A stretch of 64,000 nucleotides of DNA from Gorillibacterium massiliense (GCF_000455485.1 NZ_CBQR020000061.1:1-64000); one strand, 5' to 3'. Positions 7,724 through 17,141 are shown, counted from the first letter of the stretch. Notes: a model not told the origin generated them from the letters alone. Numbers and translations are program-made.

Positions 7724-8818
7724 TTAAAGAGCAGCTAAACCTTGCGAACCAAAATACGGTGAGTTGGCCCATGCGGCAACCTGCAATCGGACCAGACTGC
7801 CATCATCGTTGATCGCAAATACGGAGACTGTGCCCTGATTCCCGTTAAGGGTATAAAAATGCCGTCCATCTTTGCTCACTCCAGCATCGATTGGCAAGCC
7901 GGTAGGTGATCCGACAGGTGTACTGGTCGTAAGCCCGACAACCGTCAGCGCTCCGTTGCCATCTATACGGTAGGTGGATATTGAGCCACTTAGGGTATTG
8001 GTGGTATATGCAAAACGTTCATTCCTCGTTGTTGTAACCCAGCAAGTCGTTTTCTGGCCGTTCAGTACAGTGCCGCTGATCACTTTAAGTATCCCGTTGT
8101 CGCTCATTGAATAGGATGACAGTCCATTAGAAAATGCCTCCGTAACGATAAGAACTCCGGAGGATAGGTAACAAGAACCGAAGGGTCCCATACCATTGGA
8201 GTCGTTAATGATGGGGCCAGTAACCGTGCCATTTCCACTAACATGATAGACACTTAGATGGTTTGTCGTAAGCTCAGATACGACGATTTTACGGCCATCA
8301 GATGTGAATAAGACCCGGGCCGGCTGAGCATTCATAGTACTTAGTGAATGGGTGGACCCCGGGATAGGAGTAAGGCGCCCATTATTTTCGATGTGAAAAC
8401 CAGAAATATTGGATGCAAAATGATTAGCGTCACTACCCACATTGGAAACATAAAGAAGATTACCGAATCCATCTAAGCTATTTGGCTGAGCACCTCCCGA
8501 TGGTTTCACATCGGCAAGAACGAGTCCTCCATTGCCCGTAATGATAAAGCTGCTGATACTATTGCTGCCTGCATTAACGGCAAATAAGAATCGCCCGTCA
8601 CGGGACAACGTTAGTGAGCCTTGAGACGCAAGGGGATCCACGCCATCGTTTGCTGTCGCAGGTGAGACTTCCCTTGTACCTGTACCTCTTCCATTTGTCG
8701 GGTAGGCCCCCATAAAGGTGAGTAAACCATTCATATCCCGGAAAAACGCAATGACTTCATTACTTGCTTCCCTATTGGTCATCATGTAAACCATGCTGGC
8801 TCTGTTTGATTGTTGCAT
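7724..8818 (-). CDS. Lactonase-family beta-propeller protein
   Basis: A 364-residue protein built of repeated blades (SRDGRFLFAVNAGSNSISSF, TSDGRKIVVSELTTNHLSVY, TRNERFAYTTNTLSGSISTY, SKDGRHFYTLNGNQGTVSVF), the pattern of YkgB/6-phosphogluconolactonase-like seven-bladed propellers. No signal peptide is seen, so it is probably cytoplasmic. The start at 8818 has GAGGAG about nine bases upstream. The gene is single and converges with the cyclase gene only 29 bases away. Lactonase activity is suggested only by the fold family; many such proteins have no proven substrate. Confidence 0.8.
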   Translation of the reverse strand: MQQSNRASMVYMMTNREASNEVIAFFRDMNGLLTFMGAYPTNGRGTGTREVSPATANDGVDPLASQGSLTLSRDGRFLFAVNAGSNSISSFIITGNGGLVLADVKPSGGAQPNSLDGFGNLLYVSNVGSDANHFASNISGFHIENNGRLTPIPGSTHSLSTMNAQPARVLFTSDGRKIVVSELTTNHLSVYHVSGNGTVTGPIINDSNGMGPFGSCYLSSGVLIVTEAFSNGLSSYSMSDNGILKVISGTVLNGQKTTCWVTTTRNERFAYTTNTLSGSISTYRIDGNGALTVVGLTTSTPVGSPTGLPIDAGVSKDGRHFYTLNGNQGTVSVFAINDDGSLVRLQVAAWANSPYFGSQGLAAL

Positions 8819-8982
8819 TTTTCGATACTCCTCTCCAAGTCGTTCTTCGGTTCTTCACGCTATCGTTCCATATTATTCATCTGCAAGAGAAACCTAGAAC
8901 AATGCCCCTGCAGTTAGAGTGCGAGGGCCCTACTTCGAAGAGCATGTATTTTCGAATGAATGGTTGCCTATTTAACCTGATC

Positions 8983-9021
8983 AAAAAAAGAAACCCGCGC
9001 GTTATTTCGCAGCCGGGTTTC
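8983..9021 (-). terminator. Terminator of the VOC protein gene
   Basis: Read on the minus strand, GAAACCCG and CGGGTTTC form the stem and are followed by CTTTTTTT. It lies just downstream of the VOC gene. The other 250 bases between 8819 and 9072 show no gene. Confidence 0.85.
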
Positions 9022-9072
9022 TCGTCATTTCGAGGGTAACCACTCAAATGGGTGGTTGTGTTCGGGTAAGGG

Positions 9073-9987
9073 TCATTCCCCTTGATAGGCTTTGTGCAGT
9101 TCCGCGATGTTGAATTTTTTCATTTTCAAAAACGATTGCGTGACACGGTCTCGCTGTTCCGGCGTACCTTTGGACATCAGCTCGTCCAATACGGATGGGG
9201 TGATTTGCCAGGAGACGCCGAACTTGTCTTTCAGCCAACCGCATTGCTCGGCTTTAGGATCGGCAGAGAGCTTTTCCCAGTAGGAGTCGATTTCATCCTG
9301 GGTTTCGCAAGAGAGCATCAAGGAAATCGCTTCGTTAAAGGTAAACTGGTGTTCGTAGGCGCTATCCATTGCCGTAAACCATGTATTTTCGATCATAAAT
9401 TCGCTGAACATGACCGTCCCTTCTTTGTCTGGTGCTTGGTTTGCGCCATAACGGAAGAGGGAGCCGGGTCGGGTATTCCGGAAGACCGAAAGATAGAACT
9501 CCCGTGCTTCTTCCGCCCTGCCGCAGTTGTCGCCTACGAACAATAAAGAGGGGATAATCGTCGGCCGGGGCTCTCCTTCGGGATTCGTCAGAATGAGCTG
9601 CCACGTGATGCCGTATTTGTCCTGGATCCAGCCGTACCGGGCGCTAAAGGGATATTCGCCTAAAGGCATAAGCGCGGTACCACCTTCGGATAACTTGTTC
9701 CATACCTCGTTCAGTTTTTCTCTCGCCTCTTCATCCCGGGACGGATCGAAATTGACCATGAACGAGATCGAAGGATTTAGCGTGAAGTACGGCCCCGCGG
9801 AAATGGCCATGAACGGATGTCCCCAGACGCTGAACGAAACAAGATTGCTATCACCTGAAGGTGTATTGTCCAAAGCCGTCGTACTGGTGATTTCGGAATC
9901 AGGGAATACCGAACAATAGAACTGCGCGGCTTCCTTTGCCTCCTTGTCAAACCACAAATGGGGGGTAATGAGGTTAGTCTTCTTCAT
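9073..9987 (-). CDS. Two-domain VOC / PhnB-like protein
   Basis: A 304-residue protein made of two similar halves. Each contains LWFDKEAKEAAQFYCSVFP-like or AREFYLSVFRNT-like openings and a GWIQDKYGITWQL or GWLKDKFGVSWQI closing motif, characteristic of the PhnB-like (3-demethylubiquinone methyltransferase-like) VOC superfamily. Function is unknown; the fold is used by glyoxalases and resistance proteins. ATG at 9987 is chosen because AAGGAGG lies eight bases before it, while an ATG two codons earlier is too close to the site. A longer in-frame extension upstream has no ribosome site. Confidence 0.85.
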   Translation of the reverse strand: MKKTNLITPHLWFDKEAKEAAQFYCSVFPDSEITSTTALDNTPSGDSNLVSFSVWGHPFMAISAGPYFTLNPSISFMVNFDPSRDEEAREKLNEVWNKLSEGGTALMPLGEYPFSARYGWIQDKYGITWQLILTNPEGEPRPTIIPSLLFVGDNCGRAEEAREFYLSVFRNTRPGSLFRYGANQAPDKEGTVMFSEFMIENTWFTAMDSAYEHQFTFNEAISLMLSCETQDEIDSYWEKLSADPKAEQCGWLKDKFGVSWQITPSVLDELMSKGTPEQRDRVTQSFLKMKKFNIAELHKAYQGE

Positions 9988-10165
9988 GATCATTGCCTCC
10001 TTAAATGGGATAGGCTTTCGGTCTAATTTTATCATAAAAATCAGAGCAATCGGATTTGACGGGACGCCAGATTCGGTTCATCAATGTCCAATGCATCAAT
10101 GGAATAACATGGATATAATTGTGTCCAAGTTATGAAACTTTATCATATATACAAACTGAAAATTC

Positions 10166-10195
10166 TTGAATTTCATTTTTTCTATGTGATATAGT
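10166..10195 (+). promoter_or_regulatory. Promoter of the tetR-MFS operon
   Basis: TTGAAT (10166-10171) and TATAGT (10190-10195) are separated by 18 bases. Expected transcription starts near 10202, inside the palindrome described next. Confidence 0.65.
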
Positions 10196-10200
10196 AACAA

Positions 10201-10214
10201 ACAGACCGGTCGGT
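10201..10214 (+). promoter_or_regulatory. TetR-type operator palindrome
   Basis: ACAGACCGGTCGGT is a 14-bp near-perfect palindrome with core GACCGGTC. Such sites are typical of TetR-family drug-sensing repressors. It sits over the expected transcription start, 20 bases before the regulator gene, so the regulator probably represses its own operon. Confidence 0.75.
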
Positions 10215-10234
10215 ATGGAAGGAAGTTGAAGGAA

Positions 10235-10795
10235 ATGGAAACAAAATCGTTGATTGTCGACATCGCGATAAAGCTATTTCAACAAAAGGGATACAACGGC
10301 GTGGGGTTGAACGAAATCCTGCAAAGCGGAAAGATTACCAAAGGGGCGCTTTACCACCATTTTCCGGGTGGGAAGGAAGAGTTGCTGATTGCTTGCATTG
10401 AAACCACAAACGCCATGATATGCGAGGATATCGGCAGCATATTCGCAGCTTTCCCGACGACGCAAGCGGCGGCAATTGCCCTGCTGGACAAACTGATCGT
10501 TCTATACGAAACGGAAGGGACCATCGCCTTCTACACCATCGGCAGCGTCGTAAGCGGGATGGACTCGCTACACGATCCGGTGCGTAAGGCATGCTCCCGA
10601 TTGTATGCAGATATGCAGGAAATCTATTCGAATAAGCTTATGGCGGATGGATACTCCCGAGATGCTGCATCTTCCACCGCATTAATGATGACGGCTTCTA
10701 TCGAAGGCGGAATCATGCTCTGTTTAACGAACCGATCCGCGGATCCCCTCCGCGTGATTAAACGCGGTGTATCAAATCTATTGAAGGAGTTTTAA
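10235..10795 (+). CDS. TetR family transcriptional regulator
   Basis: A 186-residue regulator with an N-terminal helix-turn-helix (KGYNGVGLNEILQSGKITKGALYHHFPGGKEELL, residues about 18-50), the hallmark of TetR proteins; the KGALYHHFPGGK form is that of the LmrA/YxaF branch that controls multidrug pumps. ATG at 10235 is used; an in-frame TTG at 10226 is an alternative. It precedes an MFS exporter by six bases, forming a two-gene operon. The palindrome at its promoter is its likely binding site. The inducer is unknown. Confidence 0.9.
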   Translation: METKSLIVDIAIKLFQQKGYNGVGLNEILQSGKITKGALYHHFPGGKEELLIACIETTNAMICEDIGSIFAAFPTTQAAAIALLDKLIVLYETEGTIAFYTIGSVVSGMDSLHDPVRKACSRLYADMQEIYSNKLMADGYSRDAASSTALMMTASIEGGIMLCLTNRSADPLRVIKRGVSNLLKEF

Positions 10796-10801
10796 CGAAA
10801 A

Positions 10802-12205
10802 GTGAATAAAGCAATCAAAAGAGGACCGATCATGACGGCGCTTTTCGTAGCCGGCTTTGTCGGATTGTTTAGTGAAACGGCTTTGAACATCGCATTGAAT
10901 GAATTGACGCAATTGTTTCAAGTGACCCCCACAACCATTCAATGGCTGGCGACGGGGTACTTTTTGACCCTTGGCATTTTAGTTCCAGTAACCGGGATAT
11001 TGATGCAAAAGTTTTCCACGCGGCAAATGTTTTTGACCTCCATCATGCTGTCCATTGTCGGCACGATTATCGCGGCTCTGGCTCCTGCCTTTGGCATGCT
11101 GTTGTGCGCCCGAGTGATCCAAGCGGCGGGTCTGGCAATTATTTTACCTTTGACCCAAAACGTCATATTCACGATTTTCCCTCCGGAGAACCGTGGCGGG
11201 GCTATGGGTGTTATGGGCTTGGTGATATTGGCAGGTCCTGCACTCGGACCGACATTGTCTGGACTGATCCTCGATACTCTGTCGTGGCACTGGATATTCT
11301 GGTTTACGATTCCGTTCTTGCTCTTTTCGCTGATCGTCGGGTATGTCTTCGTTCCGAACGTCAATAAAATCCGCAACGTTTCCATCGATATCGTTTCCGT
11401 TTGCCTGTCCACTGTCGGGTTCGGAGGAATTGTCTATGGCGTCAGCGTGGCTGGTGATTTGGGATGGAACAGCGCAATCGTTATCGGTGCGATTCTGATC
11501 GGGCTATTTGCCCTGATCCTATTCTCCTTGCGCCAAACGAAGATGCCAGTACCGATGCTGCAACTAAAAGCGTTCCATCACCCGTTGTTTGTACTCGGTC
11601 TGGTCATGAGTTCCATCACGTTTTTAAACATGCTTTCGCTGCTAGTCGTTTTACCGATGTTCATTCAAATGGCTCTATTGGTTACAGCGTTTACGACCGG
11701 CTTGCTGCTCCTGCCGGGCAGCGTGCTGAACTGCGTGCTTTCCCCGGTTATCGGGCGCTTGTTCGACCGGTACGGGCCGAGAGCGATCATTACCCCTGGA
11801 ACGATTCTGATCGCTGCTGGTTACGCTTTATACGCTCAATTTGACGCGGAAACGGCGTTATGGGCGGTGGCACTTACTCATATCGTCATGATGCTGGGGA
11901 TCGGGATGGTGATCGCATCTGTGCAAACCAACACGCTTAACGCCCTTCCCCGGCAGCTTTACCCTGATGGCATCGCGCTTACTCAAACCTTTCAGCAAGT
12001 ATCCGGGGCGGTAGGCATCGCTGTGATGGTATCGATTTTTACCTCGAAACAAAACGGCATTTTGGAGGGGGCAGCATCGGAAGCGGCGAATGCCGCGGCA
12101 GCGGGCTCTTCCCTTGTGTTCAAGATCGGTTTGGCGTTGGCGGTGATCAACGTTGCACTTAGCTTCTTCCTCAAGAAACCGAAATCATATATGGGGAGCG
12201 AATAA
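10802..12205 (+). CDS. MFS multidrug exporter, DHA2 (EmrB/LmrB) type
   Basis: A 467-residue transporter with about 14 hydrophobic helices. It shows the DHA2-type features: FQVTPTTIQWLATGYFLTLGILVPVTGILMQKFSTRQMF (motif A region), RVIQAAGLAIILPL, and motif C (LAGPALGPTLSGLIL). The family exports drugs or lipophilic cations using the proton gradient. GTG at 10802 lies 12 bases after GGAG. It is transcribed with the upstream TetR gene, which very likely controls it. The gene runs convergent to the germination operon with no obvious terminator between them. Confidence 0.92.
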   Translation: MNKAIKRGPIMTALFVAGFVGLFSETALNIALNELTQLFQVTPTTIQWLATGYFLTLGILVPVTGILMQKFSTRQMFLTSIMLSIVGTIIAALAPAFGMLLCARVIQAAGLAIILPLTQNVIFTIFPPENRGGAMGVMGLVILAGPALGPTLSGLILDTLSWHWIFWFTIPFLLFSLIVGYVFVPNVNKIRNVSIDIVSVCLSTVGFGGIVYGVSVAGDLGWNSAIVIGAILIGLFALILFSLRQTKMPVPMLQLKAFHHPLFVLGLVMSSITFLNMLSLLVVLPMFIQMALLVTAFTTGLLLLPGSVLNCVLSPVIGRLFDRYGPRAIITPGTILIAAGYALYAQFDAETALWAVALTHIVMMLGIGMVIASVQTNTLNALPRQLYPDGIALTQTFQQVSGAVGIAVMVSIFTSKQNGILEGAASEAANAAAAGSSLVFKIGLALAVINVALSFFLKKPKSYMGSE

Positions 12206-12229
12206 GGAAGAAACGATCCCGTAGACCGC

Positions 12230-13390
12230 CTACCCGGAAGGTACCATACCGTCGCCGGGAGGCTTGGAATCGAGTGGACCAGGTTGCTTTGGTTTGGGCT
12301 GCTTCTGTTTGTTCCCAATCAAATTGCGGATCATCTCGACAAGAGGATAAAGGAGCGGTAGGGACACAGTGAATAGCCCATGCACCATCCCAGCTTTCTT
12401 GAAGTAGGTATCAATATCGTTGACGTTTTCGAAAAGCCAGTAGGAAATGAAAACAGTGGTGACGGCAAGCATGAGGTTTAGCGGTTTTGAGTCTTTCAAG
12501 TTAAGGATTTGGCAAAACAACAGATTGCCGATGCGAATGTACAAGGCGATTTTGATGAACAGAGTGAACAGCCAAAGGATAATCAGGATCGGATCGAGAT
12601 TGGCCAAAAAAGTGTTCGTGCGGATGAAACGGATCATTTCCAGATTGGGATAAGCGAAATCGCTGGCGAGCTTGGGGCCGAGCAGCAAAACGACTAAAAT
12701 CATATTGACGATTGAATTGAAGGCGGCGGTTGCGATTGCCCAGAAAATGGCTTTTTTCGTTCTCTTGTAATCCACAAACAGCGGCATGAACCAGACGAGC
12801 AAGGAGACATCCGAGAATAAAGAGAAGGCCAAAAAGCTTCCGGGAAGGATCTCCTTTCCTTGCAGATTGGTAATCAAGGCAGAGTAGGAAGCCGGGACGA
12901 TGGACACGCGGGTTAATAGCGCAATGGGAACAATCATGAAAATGGTGACAAAGAAAATTCCTTGTGCGGAGCGAAATATGGTTTGGAACCCGGCATGGGA
13001 GAGGCGGGCGATGCCGATACCGAGCAAAACGGAACCGGCCCATAGCGGGGTTTCCGGCAAGTAAATTTCGATGATAAACTCCGTTAATTGACGGAAGATG
13101 TCAGCCGCGAAAAAAAGGCAGGCAAGGGCGACAAACAGAACGAGGGGATAATGCACATATTTGCCGACGACTTCCTTACCATACTGTCCAAGATATTCAT
13201 CGGGCCTGCGCTTCGAGTAACGCATCAGAATAAGGGTGAGCACAAGCGAGGCTCCACTGCCTATGAGGATGGCAAGCCAGGCCGAGTATCCGGCATATTC
13301 CACAATCGGCGTATTGAAAAAACTGACGATGGTGGATATCAAATATTGAGAGAACAGCATGTAGGTTTGGGAAGGATAGATCTTTTCCAA
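12230..13390 (-). CDS. Spore germination receptor B subunit (GerAB-like transporter)
   Basis: A 386-residue integral membrane protein with about ten helices, of the amino acid/polyamine/organocation type seen in GerAB/GerKB. In the receptor it sits in the spore inner membrane and is thought to bind the germinant. TTG at 13390 follows GGAG by eight bases. It is the last gene of a minus-strand operon and overlaps nothing. The C-terminal tail (KQKQPKPKQPGPLDSKPPGDGMVPSG) is an unusual Lys/Pro-rich extension. The germinant cannot be inferred. Confidence 0.9.
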   Translation of the reverse strand: MEKIYPSQTYMLFSQYLISTIVSFFNTPIVEYAGYSAWLAILIGSGASLVLTLILMRYSKRRPDEYLGQYGKEVVGKYVHYPLVLFVALACLFFAADIFRQLTEFIIEIYLPETPLWAGSVLLGIGIARLSHAGFQTIFRSAQGIFFVTIFMIVPIALLTRVSIVPASYSALITNLQGKEILPGSFLAFSLFSDVSLLVWFMPLFVDYKRTKKAIFWAIATAAFNSIVNMILVVLLLGPKLASDFAYPNLEMIRFIRTNTFLANLDPILIILWLFTLFIKIALYIRIGNLLFCQILNLKDSKPLNLMLAVTTVFISYWLFENVNDIDTYFKKAGMVHGLFTVSLPLLYPLVEMIRNLIGNKQKQPKPKQPGPLDSKPPGDGMVPSG

Positions 13391-13391
13391 A

Positions 13392-13625
13392 TCAATTCTC
13401 CTTATCCGCTGGGATCAGCATGCCTTGGATAGGCGAGATCGTATTCTCGAGAAATGTTAAGATTTTGTGGTTTTCCCGCATGGAGTAGACAAACAGAGTC
13501 AGAGACATGCAGAAAAGGGTCAACCCGATCACCTTGACGTAGGTTTTCGGTTTCCTGTTCTTGCGCCACAAATGGTTGAGCTGAAAAGCTGTGAGTATGA
13601 AGTAGGCAACGAAGATGGCAATCAT
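13392..13625 (-). CDS. Small two-helix membrane protein in ger operon (D-subunit-like)
   Basis: A 77-residue protein with two predicted membrane helices (MIAIFVAYFILTAFQL and VIGLTLFCMSLTLFVYS) separated by a basic loop (RKNRKPKTYVK). ATG at 13625 has GGAGG eight bases upstream, so it is a genuine gene; a longer frame without a ribosome site runs into the gerAC-like gene. Small two-helix proteins called D subunits accompany some Bacillus germinant receptors and modulate them; position and topology fit, but sequence identity was not tested. It overlaps the end of the C-subunit gene by four bases and precedes the B-subunit gene by one. Confidence 0.75.
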   Translation of the reverse strand: MIAIFVAYFILTAFQLNHLWRKNRKPKTYVKVIGLTLFCMSLTLFVYSMRENHKILTFLENTISPIQGMLIPADKEN

Positions 13626-14827
13626 TTTTCTGCCTCCGTAGCATGGATATCGGGAATTTTCCCTATGGAGACTCCGCCAAACCGGACAACACGGACATTG
13701 ACGGACGTCTTGAATTCGACATCCTTTGCATAATAGTCGTGCCAGTCGCTTTTTACATCCTTCCATTTCCGGGGATATTTCCACTCCAGGTAGCGGTTGA
13801 GTTGGAAAACGTCGCTGCCGATTTTTTTCGTAAACGCAAGCATATCGTTTATCTGTGTGTTGAGATGCTCGGAAAAAGCGTTCTCGAGTTGATTGACTGC
13901 TTCCGTGCTTTTGATATCCAAATCCGATAGCGATGTGATCACTTCTATTTCGGGACGTGCGGTAATATGGAAGCCGACCCTCCCGTTATGCAGGTAGGGA
14001 GCGATTCGAACGTGATGCGTACGGATGATCGCATCGATGTATTGTCCATCCGTCGGAGAGGAGATGGCGATGTTTCTTGTTCTGGGCTTATCGACAAGCC
14101 AAAGCCCGCCTTGAATGGCGCTCTCCTTTGGAATGGTTGCGACCAGTTTATTATTCCGGAAAAAGCCGTCTCCGCGTAAGCCGATCCAGTTTTTCGCATT
14201 TTTCTCGTTTTCGACTCCTGTTTCACCGAATCCGATCATGGGGACAAAATCGTCGCCACCCCGTTCAGACGCAAACAGGAGTTCTTTGATCGTCAGGTCG
14301 GATTTCGGAGTCAGTTGCGAATAGGCGAACAAAATATCGGACGGGAAGCGTTCCATGACAACGGGGATTTTGCTTATCCGTTCCGCATTGCCTTGCGTCA
14401 GAAAAATGTTGGAGTTTATATGCATGCGGGGTTCGCGTGCTACGAGTTCTAAAATTTGATCGAGTCCTTCTTCCCGCGCCATTCTCTCTCCGATCACGAC
14501 AATTTTGGTCTGCCCAAAGGTGATCCTGCGGGTACTGTCCGTCTGTATTTCCAGAAACGCCTCCCGAAGATTGGCAGCCGTTTTTGAGACGAAGCCGTAA
14601 GGTTTCCCAGCTTGCGAACCGCCGCCGCCGCTGGTCTGGCCGGAGATCAAGCGGTTGGCAAGGGGAAAGCCGATTGTCAGCTTGATGCCTTTATTGGTTT
14701 TGTCGATCAAGAATAATTGGGCAAATGCCCGATTGTTCAGTTCAACGGCAGACCAGCAACCCGGCAGGTAGAGTAAAAGAAAGAGAGAAAGCAGCGCGGT
14801 GATTCTCCGTATTTTCATAGGCGTCAT
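13622..14827 (-). CDS. Spore germination receptor C subunit (GerAC-like lipoprotein)
   Basis: A 401-residue lipoprotein of the Ger(x)C family. A signal sequence ends in the lipobox LPGC with the lipidated Cys at about residue 24, followed by WSAVELNNRAFAQLFLIDK, the usual start of mature GerAC (GCWDxxEI/LNxxA). It is anchored on the outer face of the spore inner membrane as part of the receptor. Start ATG at 14827 overlaps the A-subunit stop (ATGA), indicating translational coupling. Confidence 0.92.
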   Translation of the reverse strand: MTPMKIRRITALLSLFLLLYLPGCWSAVELNNRAFAQLFLIDKTNKGIKLTIGFPLANRLISGQTSGGGGSQAGKPYGFVSKTAANLREAFLEIQTDSTRRITFGQTKIVVIGERMAREEGLDQILELVAREPRMHINSNIFLTQGNAERISKIPVVMERFPSDILFAYSQLTPKSDLTIKELLFASERGGDDFVPMIGFGETGVENEKNAKNWIGLRGDGFFRNNKLVATIPKESAIQGGLWLVDKPRTRNIAISSPTDGQYIDAIIRTHHVRIAPYLHNGRVGFHITARPEIEVITSLSDLDIKSTEAVNQLENAFSEHLNTQINDMLAFTKKIGSDVFQLNRYLEWKYPRKWKDVKSDWHDYYAKDVEFKTSVNVRVVRFGGVSIGKIPDIHATEAEK

Positions 14828-16431
14828 TCATCCTTATCCTCGGCAGGTTTATCCCACTTACGTCCTTGCAGCCGCCTTCCGGCTTTGGAATTGGTTAACT
14901 TAAAGATTGGGCGAACTCCCATCGCCCACCAGGGAGCGCGGACCAGGGTATCCTTCAAATCTTTTCTGATCATTGGGGCAAGCGGCGACAAATAAGGGTA
15001 ACCGAAGGATTTTAATTCCAAGAGATGGATATAGATCAGAAGCATCGCAATGGCTACTCCGACAAGTCCAAAGCTTGCTGCCAATATCATGATGGGGAAC
15101 CGCAGCATGCGGAAAGAAAGTCCCAAGTCATAATGCGGAGTTATAAAGGAAGAGATCCCTGTCAACGAAACGATGATGACCATGACGGGGGAAGCGATCC
15201 CTGCTTGCACGGCTGCCGTCCCAATGATCAAGGCTCCGATGATGGAAACGGCTTGACCGATGGCTTGCGGGATGCGAACGGCTGCCTCTCGGAGGGCTTC
15301 AAAAAACAATTCCATAATGACAGCCTCCAGAACAGCGGGAAACGGAACGACCTCTCGAGCGGAAGCGACAGTGAGCAGTAGGTCTTCCGGAATGATCTCT
15401 GGGTGGAAGGTGGTAACTGCGATATAAAAGGATGGAAGCAAGAGAGAAAGAAGGAGGAAGACGAAACGAACCCAACGGATCCAGGTCGCGTACCAAAAGC
15501 GAGTGTAATAATCTTCCGCGGACTGCATGAGCATGAATAGGGTGACCGGCGCCATGATCGTGATGGGAGAACCGTCGACGATTACAGCGACCCTCCCCTC
15601 CAGAAGGGAGGCGCACACCGTATCGGGACGCTCAGTATATTGGAGTTGGGAAAAGGGAGACATCGGGTTGTCTTCGATAAATTCCTCCAGGTAACTTGAA
15701 CCGAAGACGCTATTGATTTCGATGGAGCTGAGGCGGTACCTCATTTCCTTAACGAGCTTGTCGTTGTTTTTGCCCTCGATATAAACGAGAACGACTTTTG
15801 TTTTGGATTCGGTGCCAATAATCATTTCTTCCGTTTTGAAAGTGCTTAGTTTCAATCGTTTTCGCAGCAGCACAAGATTATCGTCAAGGCTTTCCACAAA
15901 GGCTTCCCGGGGTCCGCGAATGACTGTCTCTGTGTCCGGTTTCTCAATTCCCCGCTTGACGGGAGAACTTAACCCGATCAACAATTTCTTCTCGGAGCCG
16001 TCGACAATGAGCAGTACCTGCCCATCCAGGACACCGGTTAATGCATCTTCGGGAGTGCTGATTTGCTTCTGCTTGTTTACCGGAAGCGCGCTTTCATCGA
16101 ACAGATGCTTCAACAGATCTTTTGAATCTGCTGATTCAGGGAATGAGGTCAATGGATTCAAGACGTTGTCCTGAAGGAGTCGAACGTCTACCATGCCATT
16201 GATATAGATGATGGTGCACGCAGTTTGGGCGACGGAGAAGTCATGATAAATGATATCAGAACAATTTGCTAACTCCTTTTTCAGGTACCCGACCGTAGCT
16301 CTCTGCGAAAGGGGAGCCTCATTTTTTTGATTCGTTGAGGTCTTCGTTTGACCTGAAGTGGAGAAGGCGGATGATTTGCCATGATTTTGATGGGAGATGC
16401 GTTTGAGCAACCGTTTCAGGAAGGATTTCAT
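14824..16431 (-). CDS. Spore germination receptor A subunit (GerAA-like)
   Basis: A 535-residue protein with a large hydrophilic N-terminal domain (about residues 1-290) and then about five helices, as in GerAA/GerKA. The motif YTERPDTVCASLLEGRVAVIVDGSP and the helix region with PFPAVLEAVIMELFFEALREAAVRIP are family landmarks. These subunits form the pentameric ion channel of the germinosome receptor. ATG at 16431 follows GGTGGA; longer in-frame starts at about 16464 and 16512 are possible. It is the first gene of the operon A-C-small-B. Confidence 0.92.
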   Translation of the reverse strand: MKSFLKRLLKRISHQNHGKSSAFSTSGQTKTSTNQKNEAPLSQRATVGYLKKELANCSDIIYHDFSVAQTACTIIYINGMVDVRLLQDNVLNPLTSFPESADSKDLLKHLFDESALPVNKQKQISTPEDALTGVLDGQVLLIVDGSEKKLLIGLSSPVKRGIEKPDTETVIRGPREAFVESLDDNLVLLRKRLKLSTFKTEEMIIGTESKTKVVLVYIEGKNNDKLVKEMRYRLSSIEINSVFGSSYLEEFIEDNPMSPFSQLQYTERPDTVCASLLEGRVAVIVDGSPITIMAPVTLFMLMQSAEDYYTRFWYATWIRWVRFVFLLLSLLLPSFYIAVTTFHPEIIPEDLLLTVASAREVVPFPAVLEAVIMELFFEALREAAVRIPQAIGQAVSIIGALIIGTAAVQAGIASPVMVIIVSLTGISSFITPHYDLGLSFRMLRFPIMILAASFGLVGVAIAMLLIYIHLLELKSFGYPYLSPLAPMIRKDLKDTLVRAPWWAMGVRPIFKLTNSKAGRRLQGRKWDKPAEDKDE

Positions 16432-16592
16432 GAGTCCACCTTTTTTTCTCTCTATTTTTTCCATGGGGATTGGTTTTATTCGGGCGGGACAGAGAAGTCC
16501 TCTGACTGCCATATGGAGTGGAAAGTGTGATAAAATAAGCGCTAATAACTTCAGTAAAAACCCGAATAATTAACCACAAGGAGCGAAATAAG

Positions 16593-17141
16593 ATGAAGAT
16601 AGCCGTCATATATGGAGGAACCAGGAGGGGCGGCAATACGGAACTGCTTGCCGAAGCAGCGGTAGCGGGTTTGAACGCCGAACGCATTTTTCTTATGGAC
16701 CACACGATCCGTCCCATTGAGGATCTTCGCCATAGCGAAGGGGGATTTCATGATGTTGACGATGATTACAACGCGATCATCGATCACGTGATGGAGCATG
16801 ACATCCTTCTTTTCGCGACGCCGATCTATTGGTATGGGATGTCCGGACTTATGAAGAATTTCATCGACCGCTGGTCTCAAACCTTGAGGGATGCAAACCG
16901 CCCTAGTTTCCGGGAACAATTGAAGGGCAAGATGGCATATGTCGTAGCGGTAGGCGGCGATCAGCCCCGTCTGAAAGGGCTGCCGCTGGTGCTTCAGTTC
17001 CAGCATATCTTTGATTTCTTCGGTACATCGTACGGCGGCTATATACTTGGAGAAGGCCACCGGCCGGGGGATGTCAAAATGGACACGCAAGCGATACGCG
17101 AAGCGGAACTGATGAATGCTAAGTGGAAAGATCAAGTATGA
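16593..17141 (+). CDS. NAD(P)H-dependent FMN reductase / flavodoxin-fold protein
   Basis: A 182-residue flavodoxin-fold protein. The FMN phosphate loop is GGTRRGGNTELL (residues about 8-19) and the flavin-facing loop is TPIYWYGMSGLMKNFIDR, both typical of NADPH-dependent FMN reductases and related NAD(P)H oxidoreductases. AAGGAG about nine bases before ATG gives a strong start. It is a single gene, divergent from the germination operon. Its electron acceptor is unknown. Confidence 0.88.
   Translation: MKIAVIYGGTRRGGNTELLAEAAVAGLNAERIFLMDHTIRPIEDLRHSEGGFHDVDDDYNAIIDHVMEHDILLFATPIYWYGMSGLMKNFIDRWSQTLRDANRPSFREQLKGKMAYVVAVGGDQPRLKGLPLVLQFQHIFDFFGTSYGGYILGEGHRPGDVKMDTQAIREAELMNAKWKDQV

Noticed and set aside
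15025-15381. Plus-strand 118-residue ORF inside the GerAA-like gene
   Set aside because: It is antisense to a well-supported gene and has charged low-complexity composition typical of a shadow frame.
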